Source: an uncultured Prevotella sp. (GTDB lineage: Bacteria > Bacteroidota > Bacteroidia > Bacteroidales > Bacteroidaceae). From it: a stretch of 46,225 nucleotides of DNA. The DNA lies in NCBI GenBank assembly GCA_900320905.1, contig ONTZ01000023.1, forward strand, positions 1 to 46,225, written 5' to 3'. Positions 1 through 8,685 of this stretch are shown one piece after another. The notes beneath the pieces were generated by a model. It was not told the DNA's origin, ran no database searches, and saw only the letters and a program-made list of their open reading frames with translations. Made by a program: the position numbers and the translations under genes. The first letter of the stretch is position 1. The number at the start of each line of letters is the position of its first letter.

Positions 1-39
1 TTTTCTGTCATGTCATCTCGTTATTGATGATTTTCTGTG

Positions 40-72
40 GCAAAGATACTAACTTATTCTCAAACTTCAAAA
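40..72 (-). promoter_or_regulatory. Bacteroidota-type promoter reading out of the left edge
   Basis: On the minus strand TATCTTTGC (plus 40-48) matches the TAnnTTTGC -7 box. A TTTTGA (plus 67-72) lies 18 bases upstream as a candidate -33 box. A transcript would leave the window to the left. An ATG at plus 11-9 starts a frame beginning MTE that runs off the edge, so its gene cannot be judged. Confidence 0.5.
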
Positions 73-87
73 TATTAACCAAGAAAA

Positions 88-579
88 ATGATCAGAAGAA
101 CCGACCCCGTGATTCTCGTGTCCCGTAGACTCCACTTAGGCCATCATATTCTATATGAGTGGATAGAGAGTTACAAACTCCTTGGCATTGAAGGTCTAAA
201 ATTCAAGCGGAAAAAGAAAAAGAGGCTTTCATATGAAGAAAAATGCAAAATTGTTCGCGAATATCAAGAAAGTGAATTAACTTTGTTCCAGCTTTCAGCC
301 AAATATCAATTGTCAAGCTCGATAATTGGCAATTGGGTTAAATTGGTTGAGCGAAATGGATTTGAAGCACTGGAATCTCGACGATCCAGGCATTTCCAAA
401 CTGGTGAGCATATGGTTAAACGACTACCAAAAGAAGAGTACGAGAAGGAGAACGAGCGTCTTCGCAAGGAGAACGAACGCTTAAGACTGGAGAATCTCCT
501 GCTAAAAAAAGTGAGAGCCTTAGTCGAGGAAAGAGAAGCCCGAAACAGAGCGATTGGGCATGGGCCATCGAAGAACTAA
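88..579 (+). CDS. IS3-family transposase OrfA
   Basis: This 163-residue protein is the DNA-binding subunit of an IS3-type transposase. It has a first helix-turn-helix whose start seems clipped (HLGHHILYEWIESYK near residues 16-30). A second helix-turn-helix lies around residues 48-95 (SYEEKCKIVREYQ to IGNWVKLVERNG). A heptad coiled coil follows (EENERLRKENERLRLEN region, about 118-140), which in this family mediates multimerisation. IS150-type OrfA proteins are about 170 residues and begin with a fuller helix-turn-helix. Here a stop codon lies four codons upstream of the ATG, so the missing part is not encoded upstream. The A7 run at 504-510 within its 3' part allows a -1 shift into orfB. Confidence 0.85.
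   Translation: MIRRTDPVILVSRRLHLGHHILYEWIESYKLLGIEGLKFKRKKKKRLSYEEKCKIVREYQESELTLFQLSAKYQLSSSIIGNWVKLVERNGFEALESRRSRHFQTGEHMVKRLPKEEYEKENERLRKENERLRLENLLLKKVRALVEEREARNRAIGHGPSKN
504..511 (+). other. Programmed -1 ribosomal frameshift site (A7G)
   Basis: Seven adenines at 504-510 followed by G sit in the OrfA frame as A AAA AAA G, the classic IS3-family slippery heptamer. A slip of -1 places the ribosome in the frame that starts with AGT at 510. That frame is open without a stop straight into the OrfB start at 627, which gives an OrfAB fusion with the linker typical of IS150 transposases (AWAIEELRR then LLELKKMARSTFYYH). Confidence 0.8.
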
Positions 580-626
580 GGCGTAATGAACATGCGGACT
601 TAGATGTCCTACTGGAGCTCAAGAAG

Positions 627-1415
627 ATGGCGCGTAGTACATTCTATTATCACCTCAAGCATCACAAAAAGCAAGACAAGTACAAGGAAGTAAAAGATAT
701 GATATACATCATATTCCATAAGCATAAAGGACGTTACGGATACCGGCGTATAACGCTGGAACTCCGTAAAGATGGCAGTCTTATCAATCACAAGACAGTC
801 AAGAAGCTTATGGACGAAATGGAACTGAAGAGCGAGGTGAGAAAGGTGAAATTTCACTCCTATAAAGGAGAAGTTGGCAAGACTGCGCCTAATATCATAG
901 ACAGGGATTTTACAGCTGAAAGACCTTATCAGAAGCTGGCAACAGACGTGACCCAGATGACGATAGGCGGACGCAAGATTTACCTGTCACCTATACTTGA
1001 CATGTGCGATGGTGAGATCCTTGCATATTCAATCACAGAGAAGCCGAACATGGAAATGGTACTCGGTATGCTCAACCAGATGTACAGGCGTATAAAGCTG
1101 CCTGAGGGCGTCGTATTGCACTCTGACCAAGGATGGCACTACCAGCACGTAGCCTACCAGAATAGTCTAAAGAAACATGGCATTATCCAAAGCATGTCTC
1201 GTAAGGGAAACTGTCTAGACAATGCCATGATGGAGAATTTCTTTGGTCTCATGAAGTCGGAACTGCTGTATCCAGGCAAGTACACATCAGCAGACACCTT
1301 CATCAAAGACCTGATAGATTATATAGAATACTATAATAACGAGAGAATAAAACTGAGGCTTAATGGCATGTCGCCCGTACAATACAGGAAGATGCTTACA
1401 GCTTCGATTGTTTAA
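627..1415 (+). CDS. IS3-family transposase OrfB (DDE integrase domain)
   Basis: This is the catalytic half of the IS transposase, 262 residues from the internal ATG but probably made mainly as an OrfAB fusion by frameshifting at 504-510. The N-terminal part (FYYHLKHHKK to HKGRYGYRRITLEL) is the HTH_21-type region. The retroviral-integrase-like core shows the three acidic residues: D in LATDVTQM, D in VVLHSDQGWHYQ, and E in DNAMMENFFGLMKSE. The C-terminus NGMSPVQYR is family-typical. The frame is complete. Whether the element can still move is doubtful because the left end is not visible. Confidence 0.9.
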   Translation: MARSTFYYHLKHHKKQDKYKEVKDMIYIIFHKHKGRYGYRRITLELRKDGSLINHKTVKKLMDEMELKSEVRKVKFHSYKGEVGKTAPNIIDRDFTAERPYQKLATDVTQMTIGGRKIYLSPILDMCDGEILAYSITEKPNMEMVLGMLNQMYRRIKLPEGVVLHSDQGWHYQHVAYQNSLKKHGIIQSMSRKGNCLDNAMMENFFGLMKSELLYPGKYTSADTFIKDLIDYIEYYNNERIKLRLNGMSPVQYRKMLTASIV

Positions 1416-1441
1416 CTGTCCAAACTTTGGGGTTCACTTCA
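1416..1441 (+). repeat. Right terminal inverted repeat of the IS
   Basis: The 26 bases directly after the orfB stop read CTGTCCAAACTTTGG then GGTTCACTTCA. This resembles right ends of IS150-type elements, whose complement starts TGAA and contains ACCCC. From here to 1553 no gene is seen, only T-rich sequence containing two similar stretches (CTGTCCCTCCGATCT and CTGTCCCAGTGATCT). Confidence 0.6.
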
Positions 1442-1553
1442 AAACCTGTCCCTCCGATCTCTTTGTTCTATTTTTCTTCTCTTTTATTTGGAGATTAAGA
1501 CAGAATCTGTCCCAGTGATCTGCGACACCGTGATACTGGATTCCGCTGACCGT

Positions 1554-2138
1554 TTACATAGGCCAGATATTACCTCCTCGTGGTATCTCATAATAAAACT
1601 GTGGCATATTGCCAAATTTAATATCTGGAATTTCAAAATCCTTTTTTACATCATCCAGATTTTTACGATACTCCAAATGTAATTTATCAATAAGGGTATC
1701 AAGGTTTGTGCTCACATCTATTCCTTTCTTGTTCCACTTTTGAAAATTAATTATTTTTACTAAAAGTATCATGGAATCCCCTCTACAAATGTAATTTGAG
1801 TTATAAGGTATCTTATTTGTGTAATAAATGGGACGTATGGTATCTGTCTTATTCAAGAAATAAACAATTATAGAGGAATTTACTGTACTGTCAGACCAAG
1901 TCTTAATAGGAAGATACATTTTTTTTTCAGTATAATTATGTATCAAATACTGCAATTCTATGTATCTTGGATTGGAAAAATTTCCATGTTCAGCCCATTC
2001 GGAATATAAAGAATCCGAACAAGGTTTCGAATCTGTTACAGCGATGAACTCCCCCTCAACTTCTCTTGTAGCATAATCTGCACATCCGCATAAACACAAG
2101 ATAGTAATTGACAATAAAAACGTTTTATTCCCATCCAT
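1554..2138 (-). CDS. Small lipoprotein, candidate immunity partner of the RHS tip
   Basis: The protein has 194 residues. Residues 1-19 form a short signal ending in a lipobox (LCGC), so Cys19 should be lipidated. The mature part begins with Ala-Asp, not a clear Bacteroidota surface-export Lys/Asp/Glu cluster. I do not recognise the rest. It is rich in Tyr, Asn and Lys with beta-type alternation (ELQYLIHNYTEKKMYLP, SSIIVYFLN). The start overlaps the end of the RHS gene by 14 bases, so the two are translationally linked. The A/T-rich composition matches the RHS tip and not its core. Position and composition suggest an immunity or accessory protein for that tip. This is inference from context; an unrelated lipoprotein remains possible. 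Confidence 0.7.
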   Translation of the reverse strand: MDGNKTFLLSITILCLCGCADYATREVEGEFIAVTDSKPCSDSLYSEWAEHGNFSNPRYIELQYLIHNYTEKKMYLPIKTWSDSTVNSSIIVYFLNKTDTIRPIYYTNKIPYNSNYICRGDSMILLVKIINFQKWNKKGIDVSTNLDTLIDKLHLEYRKNLDDVKKDFEIPDIKFGNMPQFYYEIPRGGNIWPM

Positions 2139-5100
2139 TATCTTTTATTATCTTATTAATATAGTTTTTAAATTGTATTGTAGTTTTGTTCCAATTAGGC
2201 GAATTCTTCTGCATTCGATAGATGCGATCGGAAGTATTCTCCTCATGTTTATATCCTAATTGATAGTGACCCTTAAATTCGTGATCTCCTATACAACTAA
2301 TGATATTAGATCTTGTTGAAAATAATTCTCTTTCTTCTGTTCCTTGAGGCCAAATATAAGCAGTAATCCTTGCTCCGTTGTCGTGATCACTATTTGTGGT
2401 TGCTAATGCGCTGCCAACAGAACTTGCATTTTCCGTATAATTATCAGACACTTTAGAACCACCCTCCATATGCCATACGGTTACTTGGATTTTGCCTCCA
2501 GAAAGATTACTGGTATTATATCCTCCTAATCTTAAAGAATTAGTAAATATTTTGGAATAGGCCTCCGCATCTAATTCTGTATCATTAATCGCAACCCTTG
2601 AAGACATATTTATTGCGTATTTACCATCTTCCAACTTTCTATATTGATCTTCACCCGTTATATAGATATTATCTGTTATCGCTTTGTTTGTTCCTAGATA
2701 AGTTCCATCTCTAGTGTAATAATCGTCCTTTCCATTTGGATCTATCTTATTTACAGGATTATTATGGCAAAAATGATATGGTGTTATATCTGGATTTTTC
2801 TCGCATAGCGGATCCATCCTGTCCCATCTTATTGTGATGGGGTCATACTGGCGGGCTCCGTAGTCGTATGTGTTCAGGCCGTGCATCGTTTCCAGTTCCT
2901 TGCCGTTGTACTTGAAGGGCTGGATGGTGGAGCCTACCACGGCATTGGGGTCGGCGTATGGCGCACCGAATGGATAGTAGTTGGTCACCTGCTGCACCAC
3001 ACCGGAGTTACTGACCACCTCGCGGTTGCTGCCGAGGTGGTCCTTGTTGTAGTAGTGGAGGGCGAACTCGTACGTGGTGGAGTTGTTTACGGGTGTCCCG
3101 TTAGCATAGCCTCCGTCAAAGAGCACCTTGTCAATCAGGCCGTCCCACAGGATGAGGCTCCCGCCCATGAGATAGTCGTACTGGTATCCACTTATGACCT
3201 GGCCCGAGGTATACCCCTCCGGCTTCACGCCGAATGTCCTCGTGACGTTCGGAGCGGCAATACAGTATTTTGCGCAGAGTTTCTCCCCGGCGGCGGTGTA
3301 GGTGTACCTGATCTCATTGCCGTTGAGGAAGTAAATCGTCTGGGGGTTGCCGTTGAAGTCGTAGTCGATGTATGCGATGCCGCGGCTCCTGTCGGCCACC
3401 AGTGCCCCGTTGGCATCGTACAGGTACTCGGAGCCGTTGGCCCCCTTGTACTCGAAGGTGCCTGTCGCGCTATAGTCTGTGACAGTCTCCGACACACCCG
3501 TCAGGCGGTAGCCGTCGTAGGAGAGTGTCAGGTTGTCCATCTGGCCGTAGCCGCTTGAAGAGTTCTTGCCGTTTCTGGTAATCCTTTTTATATTGCCGCT
3601 TGCAGCCTCATACTGGACGCTTTCACTGAATCTTCCCGAATTGTATGTGATATTAGTGCCCTCCCCATAAGTCGCCTGTGTCAGACGGTTGGCATTGTCG
3701 TATGTGAACTTGTAGCCGCGCTTCCTGTAATAATTGTGGTTCTCCCATCTCATGCTGCTGACATTGCCGTTGTATCGCGGCGATCCCGGCCCGCTGGCAT
3801 AGAAGAGTTCCTCGCAGAAACTGTCGGTAGTGATGCCTGTCATCCACCCGTGCAGGTCGTAGGTGTAGTTGACATAGCCAAACGTGAACGGCCGGCTGAT
3901 ACTCGACAGTCGGCCCAGGTCGTCGTATCCGTAAGTCTGTGTGGCTATAAGAGGCGGGAAGCCGGAAGTGATTGACACTGAATAGACAGATGTACGGTCG
4001 GCCCCGTCATAGGTGTATGAGATGTCCTCGACCATTGAGCGGGTACCGTCAAACCTGTGACGGTTCCTTGTTTTATCCGGTTTGCCTGTATAGGTGTAAG
4101 CCGTTGACGTGATGTCGTTCTTGCCGAGGTGGTCTACGGTATTGACCTGCGAGACGTTGTATCTGGAGTCGTAGTATATGGCGGAATAGGTATACCCCGA
4201 CACAGACCCGTCTTTGATAATCGCAGTGGCAGAGCCCGTTGGAAGGCCATGGCCCACCGACGAGTCAACGGAGTATCCGTTTTCGTTGGATGCCGTCAGC
4301 GAGGAGGGCACGCCGTGATTGCCGATGAAGTCGTAACTGTCATAGTACGCGGCAGAATAGAGCGTCGGGTCATTGCCCAGCGAGAAGTTGTGGACGGTAT
4401 AGCCACCCGTCTGTGTGGTACTCCCGTTATATTCTGCATAGACATGATACGCATGCAGCGGCTCCGACGAATATGAGACGCTCTTGTGGCAGATGCCGCT
4501 GATGCACGGCCTGCCGAACTTGTCGGGTATGCTGTATGCCCACACGCCGCCCTGTCGCTGGACCCCGTCCTGCGTCAGGATGCACGCTCCGGCCTTGTCA
4601 TAGACGTAGTAGACGGGCTCGCATCCTGGCAATTTCTTGTAGATGCAGTGCCTCTGGTTGTCATAGCGATACACATACGCATACTTCTGCATCATGTCGT
4701 CGGTGTCAGGTATACAGTCCGGCTCGGGTCCGAAATTTGAGACGATATACTGGGAGAGTGCAGGCGGAATGACGTAACTGACATCCCCCTTGGCATTGTA
4801 TACAAAGTAGGTCTTGCCCTGGCTCGTCTCACTGATGAGGAGCCTTCCGCCGAGGTCGGTGTACTCTGCGCTCCAGCATCCGTCCTCGTCCGTGGTCAGG
4901 GTGCGGAGGTACTTCCTCGACTGCAACTTGTAGAGACGCCCGTCCTCGTATGCGTACAGGCCCGAACCCACATATTCGTTGTAGGCGACGGTCACCTTCT
5001 TGCCGTTGCCCTGCCACTGAGCACCGGCCTTATATTCTGCGGAGGGCTGCGACGGCAGGAAACCGTCGTACTCCGTGCGTGAGAAGGGGGCGCTGTCGGA

Positions 5101-5433
5101 ATACTGAGACACGGCCTGGGAGGCGATTGTGGTGCCGGCAATGAAGCCGTTGCCGGATGAAAAGGTGACGGGCAGCCAACTCTTCGTCCTCCGCCGGTAC
5201 TCGTCGTACTCATGGTGTACGGTGACGCTCGGCAGGGATGAGCCGGGGTAGGACAGCGTCTCCTGCACGATGTCGCCCAGGCCGTTGTCATAGACTCTCT
5301 CCTCTATCTTCTTCGTACCATCAGATATCAGCAGCGTGCGGGATGCAATGCTGCTGCCCGCCATGCTCTGGGCTCTGGCGGGAATGATGAATGACATCAT
5401 CAGGATAGGCAGGAATATCTGTCGCAGTTTCAT
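2125..5433 (-). CDS. Secreted RHS-repeat protein with variable C-terminal tip
   Basis: From the chosen ATG the protein has 1102 residues and a signal peptide (MKLRQIFLPILMMSF...ARAQ, 1-22). An in-frame ATG at 5532 lies upstream of the promoter box at 5462-5470, so it is unlikely to be used. Many YD repeats fill residues about 40-800 (YDDLGRLSSIS, YDANGALVADRS and similar). The RHS-associated core follows (YNGKELETMHGLNTYDYGARQYDP) and ends at DPNG (residues 898-901). The remaining ~200 residues differ in composition and hold HEFKGH (His1051, Glu1052, His1056). That recalls the HE...GH segment I associate with RHS tips in other Bacteroidales and is a possible metal site. RHS shells in other bacteria enclose and deliver toxic tips. 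Toxicity here is inferred from architecture and the downstream small gene. Confidence 0.85.
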   Translation of the reverse strand: MKLRQIFLPILMMSFIIPARAQSMAGSSIASRTLLISDGTKKIEERVYDNGLGDIVQETLSYPGSSLPSVTVHHEYDEYRRRTKSWLPVTFSSGNGFIAGTTIASQAVSQYSDSAPFSRTEYDGFLPSQPSAEYKAGAQWQGNGKKVTVAYNEYVGSGLYAYEDGRLYKLQSRKYLRTLTTDEDGCWSAEYTDLGGRLLISETSQGKTYFVYNAKGDVSYVIPPALSQYIVSNFGPEPDCIPDTDDMMQKYAYVYRYDNQRHCIYKKLPGCEPVYYVYDKAGACILTQDGVQRQGGVWAYSIPDKFGRPCISGICHKSVSYSSEPLHAYHVYAEYNGSTTQTGGYTVHNFSLGNDPTLYSAAYYDSYDFIGNHGVPSSLTASNENGYSVDSSVGHGLPTGSATAIIKDGSVSGYTYSAIYYDSRYNVSQVNTVDHLGKNDITSTAYTYTGKPDKTRNRHRFDGTRSMVEDISYTYDGADRTSVYSVSITSGFPPLIATQTYGYDDLGRLSSISRPFTFGYVNYTYDLHGWMTGITTDSFCEELFYASGPGSPRYNGNVSSMRWENHNYYRKRGYKFTYDNANRLTQATYGEGTNITYNSGRFSESVQYEAASGNIKRITRNGKNSSSGYGQMDNLTLSYDGYRLTGVSETVTDYSATGTFEYKGANGSEYLYDANGALVADRSRGIAYIDYDFNGNPQTIYFLNGNEIRYTYTAAGEKLCAKYCIAAPNVTRTFGVKPEGYTSGQVISGYQYDYLMGGSLILWDGLIDKVLFDGGYANGTPVNNSTTYEFALHYYNKDHLGSNREVVSNSGVVQQVTNYYPFGAPYADPNAVVGSTIQPFKYNGKELETMHGLNTYDYGARQYDPITIRWDRMDPLCEKNPDITPYHFCHNNPVNKIDPNGKDDYYTRDGTYLGTNKAITDNIYITGEDQYRKLEDGKYAINMSSRVAINDTELDAEAYSKIFTNSLRLGGYNTSNLSGGKIQVTVWHMEGGSKVSDNYTENASSVGSALATTNSDHDNGARITAYIWPQGTEERELFSTRSNIISCIGDHEFKGHYQLGYKHEENTSDRIYRMQKNSPNWNKTTIQFKNYINKIIKDNGWE

Positions 5434-5461
5434 CTCGGTATTACTGTCGTGAATAGTCTGG

Positions 5462-5470
5462 GCAAAGATA
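5462..5470 (-). promoter_or_regulatory. -7 promoter box for the RHS gene
   Basis: The minus strand reads TATCTTTGC, a perfect TAnnTTTGC box, 28 bases upstream of the chosen RHS start at 5433. No clear TTG is seen at the expected -33 distance. It lies in the short gap after the YD-repeat gene, so the RHS and lipoprotein genes may be expressed separately from the genes upstream. Confidence 0.6.
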
Positions 5471-5538
5471 CTAATAAATGGCGATATGGCACCATATTTT
5501 ACATATTTTATTAAAAGGTAGTGGGTTTTCATGTTATT

Positions 5539-8500
5539 TTATAGCGACGGGTTCATAAAGTTATATTCATATTCGTGTAAGGTCTCAGTGCTTGTCGTAC
5601 CGTTTACCGCCCTCTTCTCCCGTTTCAGCCTTCCCAGTCCGTCATACTCATAAAGGATGGTTTGCCCATTGACATCCGTATGGGATGAGACGCCAACCAG
5701 TGGTATATAGTCCCACGTCTGTATCTGGGCATTTGGCAACAGAGACTTTAAGGTTGAGTAGCGCGTCTGGGATGTGCCTGTCATCAGTTGAGATACATGG
5801 CTCTGAATCTGTGTCCATGTAGCATTCTTGATCATGGCCAACAAGTACCTGCCGTATGTATCCCAGAGAAAGGCGGTGTGTACGTCTGTCCTCATATCCA
5901 GTATTTCCGTTGGGTTGCCAAACGAATCATACGATATGAATTCAATACTACCTTCATAAACCTCTCCGTTCCTCTCATATAGTTTGGAGGGCAGGAGGTC
6001 ATTTCCAAAGGAGCCATAATCAACCTTATTTCCAGAAATGATTATGGTATCATTACCTTCATAGACCGTTTTTGTCTCCGAGGAAAGTAAAGATGCGAGC
6101 ATATTACTTGACTTCATCGCCGCAATGACAGAATTGGTGTTTTCATTTGCTTCACCGACGTATGAATACAAATCCTTGTTTTTATATACATCAGTATAGA
6201 TCCTGCTCTTCAGCACTCCGGAATACAGATACGAATATTCCTCGACCTGCGTATTCTCCCAAGTGCGTGTCCCACCCTCGCGTAAGGTCGTAGTGTATTT
6301 CTCACACATCGCAGATTTACCGAAAATCTGGGATGCATTCTGGTAGAACTCACCGAGACTGAAATCCACCAGGTTTCTGCCTGTTCCTAACTCGAGGGTG
6401 TGTTGAGCGCAATGCCCTCTTGAGACAATACTGTCGAATATATAGCCGCTTTGTGAAATAGTATCTTCGCCGTATGAATAGGTTTCCTCAGACACGACGT
6501 CCCATGTTCCACTTTGTGCATTATATGAATAATCAGATTTTGATTTCAACTGATGCCTTCTGGCAGGATTCTCCATACATCTCATTCCCTGATTGTTATA
6601 ATAATATAAAGGCTCGAAATATGAAGTGTCAGGCAATGCCGTTTGGTTGAAGGTTGACATATAGTAATTTTGTGGAGTAAGTTGATAACTGTAGATGTCA
6701 TATCTATAAACCGTCTTGCTCATACATTCGTCCGGGTCGTATGGGTTTCCATGATAGACCGTGATTTCAGGATATACCACAGGTCGTCTGCCTCCAAGAT
6801 GGGTCCTAAATGTATTGGCGGAAAAATAGGCATCCCACCATTTAGGTCTTTCCTGATAGATTGAGATGTTCTTGAAGGCGCTTGGCAGTCCCACGACCAT
6901 CTTCTGAAACTCAAGAGGATTCTGATTTGTATCAATTGCTGTAGCATGGGTGTAACTCATGAAGGTAAGCAGATTGGGATCTACAACTGCTTCTCCGCAT
7001 CCAATGTGGTCATTTATATTATAGGTATTGGGTAATGGCAGTGGCAGCGGAAAATTCTGCTGTATGATCTCTCCGTATGTAAACCCATATCTATAGTGAT
7101 CTTCACTGGCGATTGTTCCGTCCGCAGTATAATTTATTATTGATTCGATTCTGAAGCCACCCCCTTCAATGATACGCTGGTGGCGCCTGTCAAAGACGAG
7201 ATCACCATCGGCTGCTGTAGCGGTAGGGAAGCGGTGATTTTCGTATGTGAATGTCGTATATCCGCCGTTGGGATAGGTTATGGAACTTAAGACCCCGTGA
7301 AACTGAGGAGACGTCGGTTGGCGTGTGTCCCCACTTGTCGTGGATTGCAACTTGATTTTATAGGAGTAATTCAGGCCCGTCGGATTGCTTTGGATAAACC
7401 GCACGGGGCTCCCACCACTGTTTAGTTGAGCATTCAAGGCGGTTGTGTCTATTCCGATATAGTCAAAATACATATTGAAGTTTCCAAGGTCTGTCGTTAC
7501 ATTGGGATATGTGCTTGAGTTACATCTGTTACCCCAATAGTCTGTATAGTCTCCAGGGTTGTTGTTCGTGTACGTAAAACCATATACGAGCCTTTCGTTA
7601 TCACCCTGTCCGGAAATGATAAGTTTCGTAAGGGCCGAACCATCGATAGTGAATGCGTATTTCCTTATTATTTCATTACAGTCGGAAATTACAATTTCCC
7701 TCATGTGGCAGCCATCAGGCATATAATGGAATTCTATTTCTGTAGGACCATAACTGATGCTGCTGATAAACCTCATCCGGTATTCCGGACACTGAAATAG
7801 AGATGTTTTATAGACAGTGATACCTGTATCCTCTGTTTCTTTGTGATTTTGAAATAGACAACTAACTCTGATTACTGGCTCGCTCACGGTGTGAGTGTTT
7901 ATTTTTTTTAATGAAGTGTAATTATAGGTTATTGTTCCTTTTGACGGTATATTAATGCTTGAAAGCAACCATGTTACGTTTCTATTGGCATTCACGTCAT
8001 TACCGAAACCGTTGGAGGTTTCGTCTGCCTCCGCGAAACTATAAGTCACGCCTTGCTCGTCCGTTACGGTAAAGGAGTCTATAGAATTTGATCCGTAACT
8101 GCACACAATCTGAACATTACTGTCTGAGGACAATAACTTGTATGTCATGGCACCATTCTCCTTGTACATGAAAAAGGGAATGGTTCTGCCTGAAGGAAGA
8201 ACAATGTTATAACTGTCATATTGGAAGTTCATCCAATCAAGTTCGTTGGCATAATCCATATATCTCTTTAAGTGTCCTGAATGGTCATAAAAAGAGTCCA
8301 ATGCAAAGGGATTGTTAAAGCGTCCATATTCATCAGCCCTGTCCTTGATGGTCCGGGAAACACAGGAATTTCCCGAAAGCGTCCATCCCAGCCCTGTCAC
8401 GTCATAGTTGTAGCCTGGTTTCAGGGGGGTAGCCTCATAATGAAGTGACAAAGGAATCTTGTATCCATGGAAGTCTATTTCGAAAAGCGGGATATTAATG

Positions 8501-8685
8501 TCAGGAGCACCATAGTTGTTGTTTACCTGATAGTCACCAAGGCGATTAAAGGCAACAGCCTGAGGACTTGGTGGAATATTTGGCATTATTTCGGTACAAG
8601 TGTTCTGGGCTGTAATGTGCAATACAAACAGCATCAAAACTATCTGTATAACGGATATCCTGATGGTACTATATATTGTCTTCAT
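5539..8685 (-). CDS. Secreted YD-repeat / RHS-type N-terminal protein
   Basis: This 1048-residue protein has a signal peptide (residues 1-26, ending HITAQ). The mature N-terminus (PQAVAFNRLGDYQVNNNYGAPDINIPLFEI) with PLSLHYEA and GLGWTLSG is typical of large Bacteroidota YD-repeat proteins. The C-terminal part has YD-type repeats (YEYDGLGRLKREKRA near 1015) but no RHS core and no DPxG tip. It ends shortly before the separate RHS gene. Its start overlaps the stop of the preceding gene by 4 bases, which indicates coupling. It may be the scaffold or shell partner of the RHS protein. The molecular role is not known to me. Confidence 0.75.
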   Translation of the reverse strand: MKTIYSTIRISVIQIVLMLFVLHITAQNTCTEIMPNIPPSPQAVAFNRLGDYQVNNNYGAPDINIPLFEIDFHGYKIPLSLHYEATPLKPGYNYDVTGLGWTLSGNSCVSRTIKDRADEYGRFNNPFALDSFYDHSGHLKRYMDYANELDWMNFQYDSYNIVLPSGRTIPFFMYKENGAMTYKLLSSDSNVQIVCSYGSNSIDSFTVTDEQGVTYSFAEADETSNGFGNDVNANRNVTWLLSSINIPSKGTITYNYTSLKKINTHTVSEPVIRVSCLFQNHKETEDTGITVYKTSLFQCPEYRMRFISSISYGPTEIEFHYMPDGCHMREIVISDCNEIIRKYAFTIDGSALTKLIISGQGDNERLVYGFTYTNNNPGDYTDYWGNRCNSSTYPNVTTDLGNFNMYFDYIGIDTTALNAQLNSGGSPVRFIQSNPTGLNYSYKIKLQSTTSGDTRQPTSPQFHGVLSSITYPNGGYTTFTYENHRFPTATAADGDLVFDRRHQRIIEGGGFRIESIINYTADGTIASEDHYRYGFTYGEIIQQNFPLPLPLPNTYNINDHIGCGEAVVDPNLLTFMSYTHATAIDTNQNPLEFQKMVVGLPSAFKNISIYQERPKWWDAYFSANTFRTHLGGRRPVVYPEITVYHGNPYDPDECMSKTVYRYDIYSYQLTPQNYYMSTFNQTALPDTSYFEPLYYYNNQGMRCMENPARRHQLKSKSDYSYNAQSGTWDVVSEETYSYGEDTISQSGYIFDSIVSRGHCAQHTLELGTGRNLVDFSLGEFYQNASQIFGKSAMCEKYTTTLREGGTRTWENTQVEEYSYLYSGVLKSRIYTDVYKNKDLYSYVGEANENTNSVIAAMKSSNMLASLLSSETKTVYEGNDTIIISGNKVDYGSFGNDLLPSKLYERNGEVYEGSIEFISYDSFGNPTEILDMRTDVHTAFLWDTYGRYLLAMIKNATWTQIQSHVSQLMTGTSQTRYSTLKSLLPNAQIQTWDYIPLVGVSSHTDVNGQTILYEYDGLGRLKREKRAVNGTTSTETLHEYEYNFMNPSL

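Larger units (their letters stand above)
88..1441 (+). mobile_element. IS3-family (IS150-like) insertion sequence, left end missing
   Basis: The two-frame orfA/orfB layout, the A7 slippery run between the frames, the DDE transposase and the right terminal repeat define an IS3-family element of the IS150 type. The right end is recognisable at 1416-1441. No matching left repeat (expected to start TGAAGTG and contain ACCCC) is visible in 1-87. The first helix-turn-helix of OrfA also looks short, so the element appears truncated on the left. The start given here is that of orfA and is not a mapped IS end. Confidence 0.8.

Noticed and set aside
2881-3558. 225-codon plus-strand frame
   Set aside because: It lies opposite the conserved RHS repeats, with Val/Ala-rich composition and no recognisable domain.
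5433-5532. Upstream ATG (5532) as start of the RHS protein
   Set aside because: It would lie before the promoter box at 5462-5470 and would bury the clean signal peptide starting at 5433.
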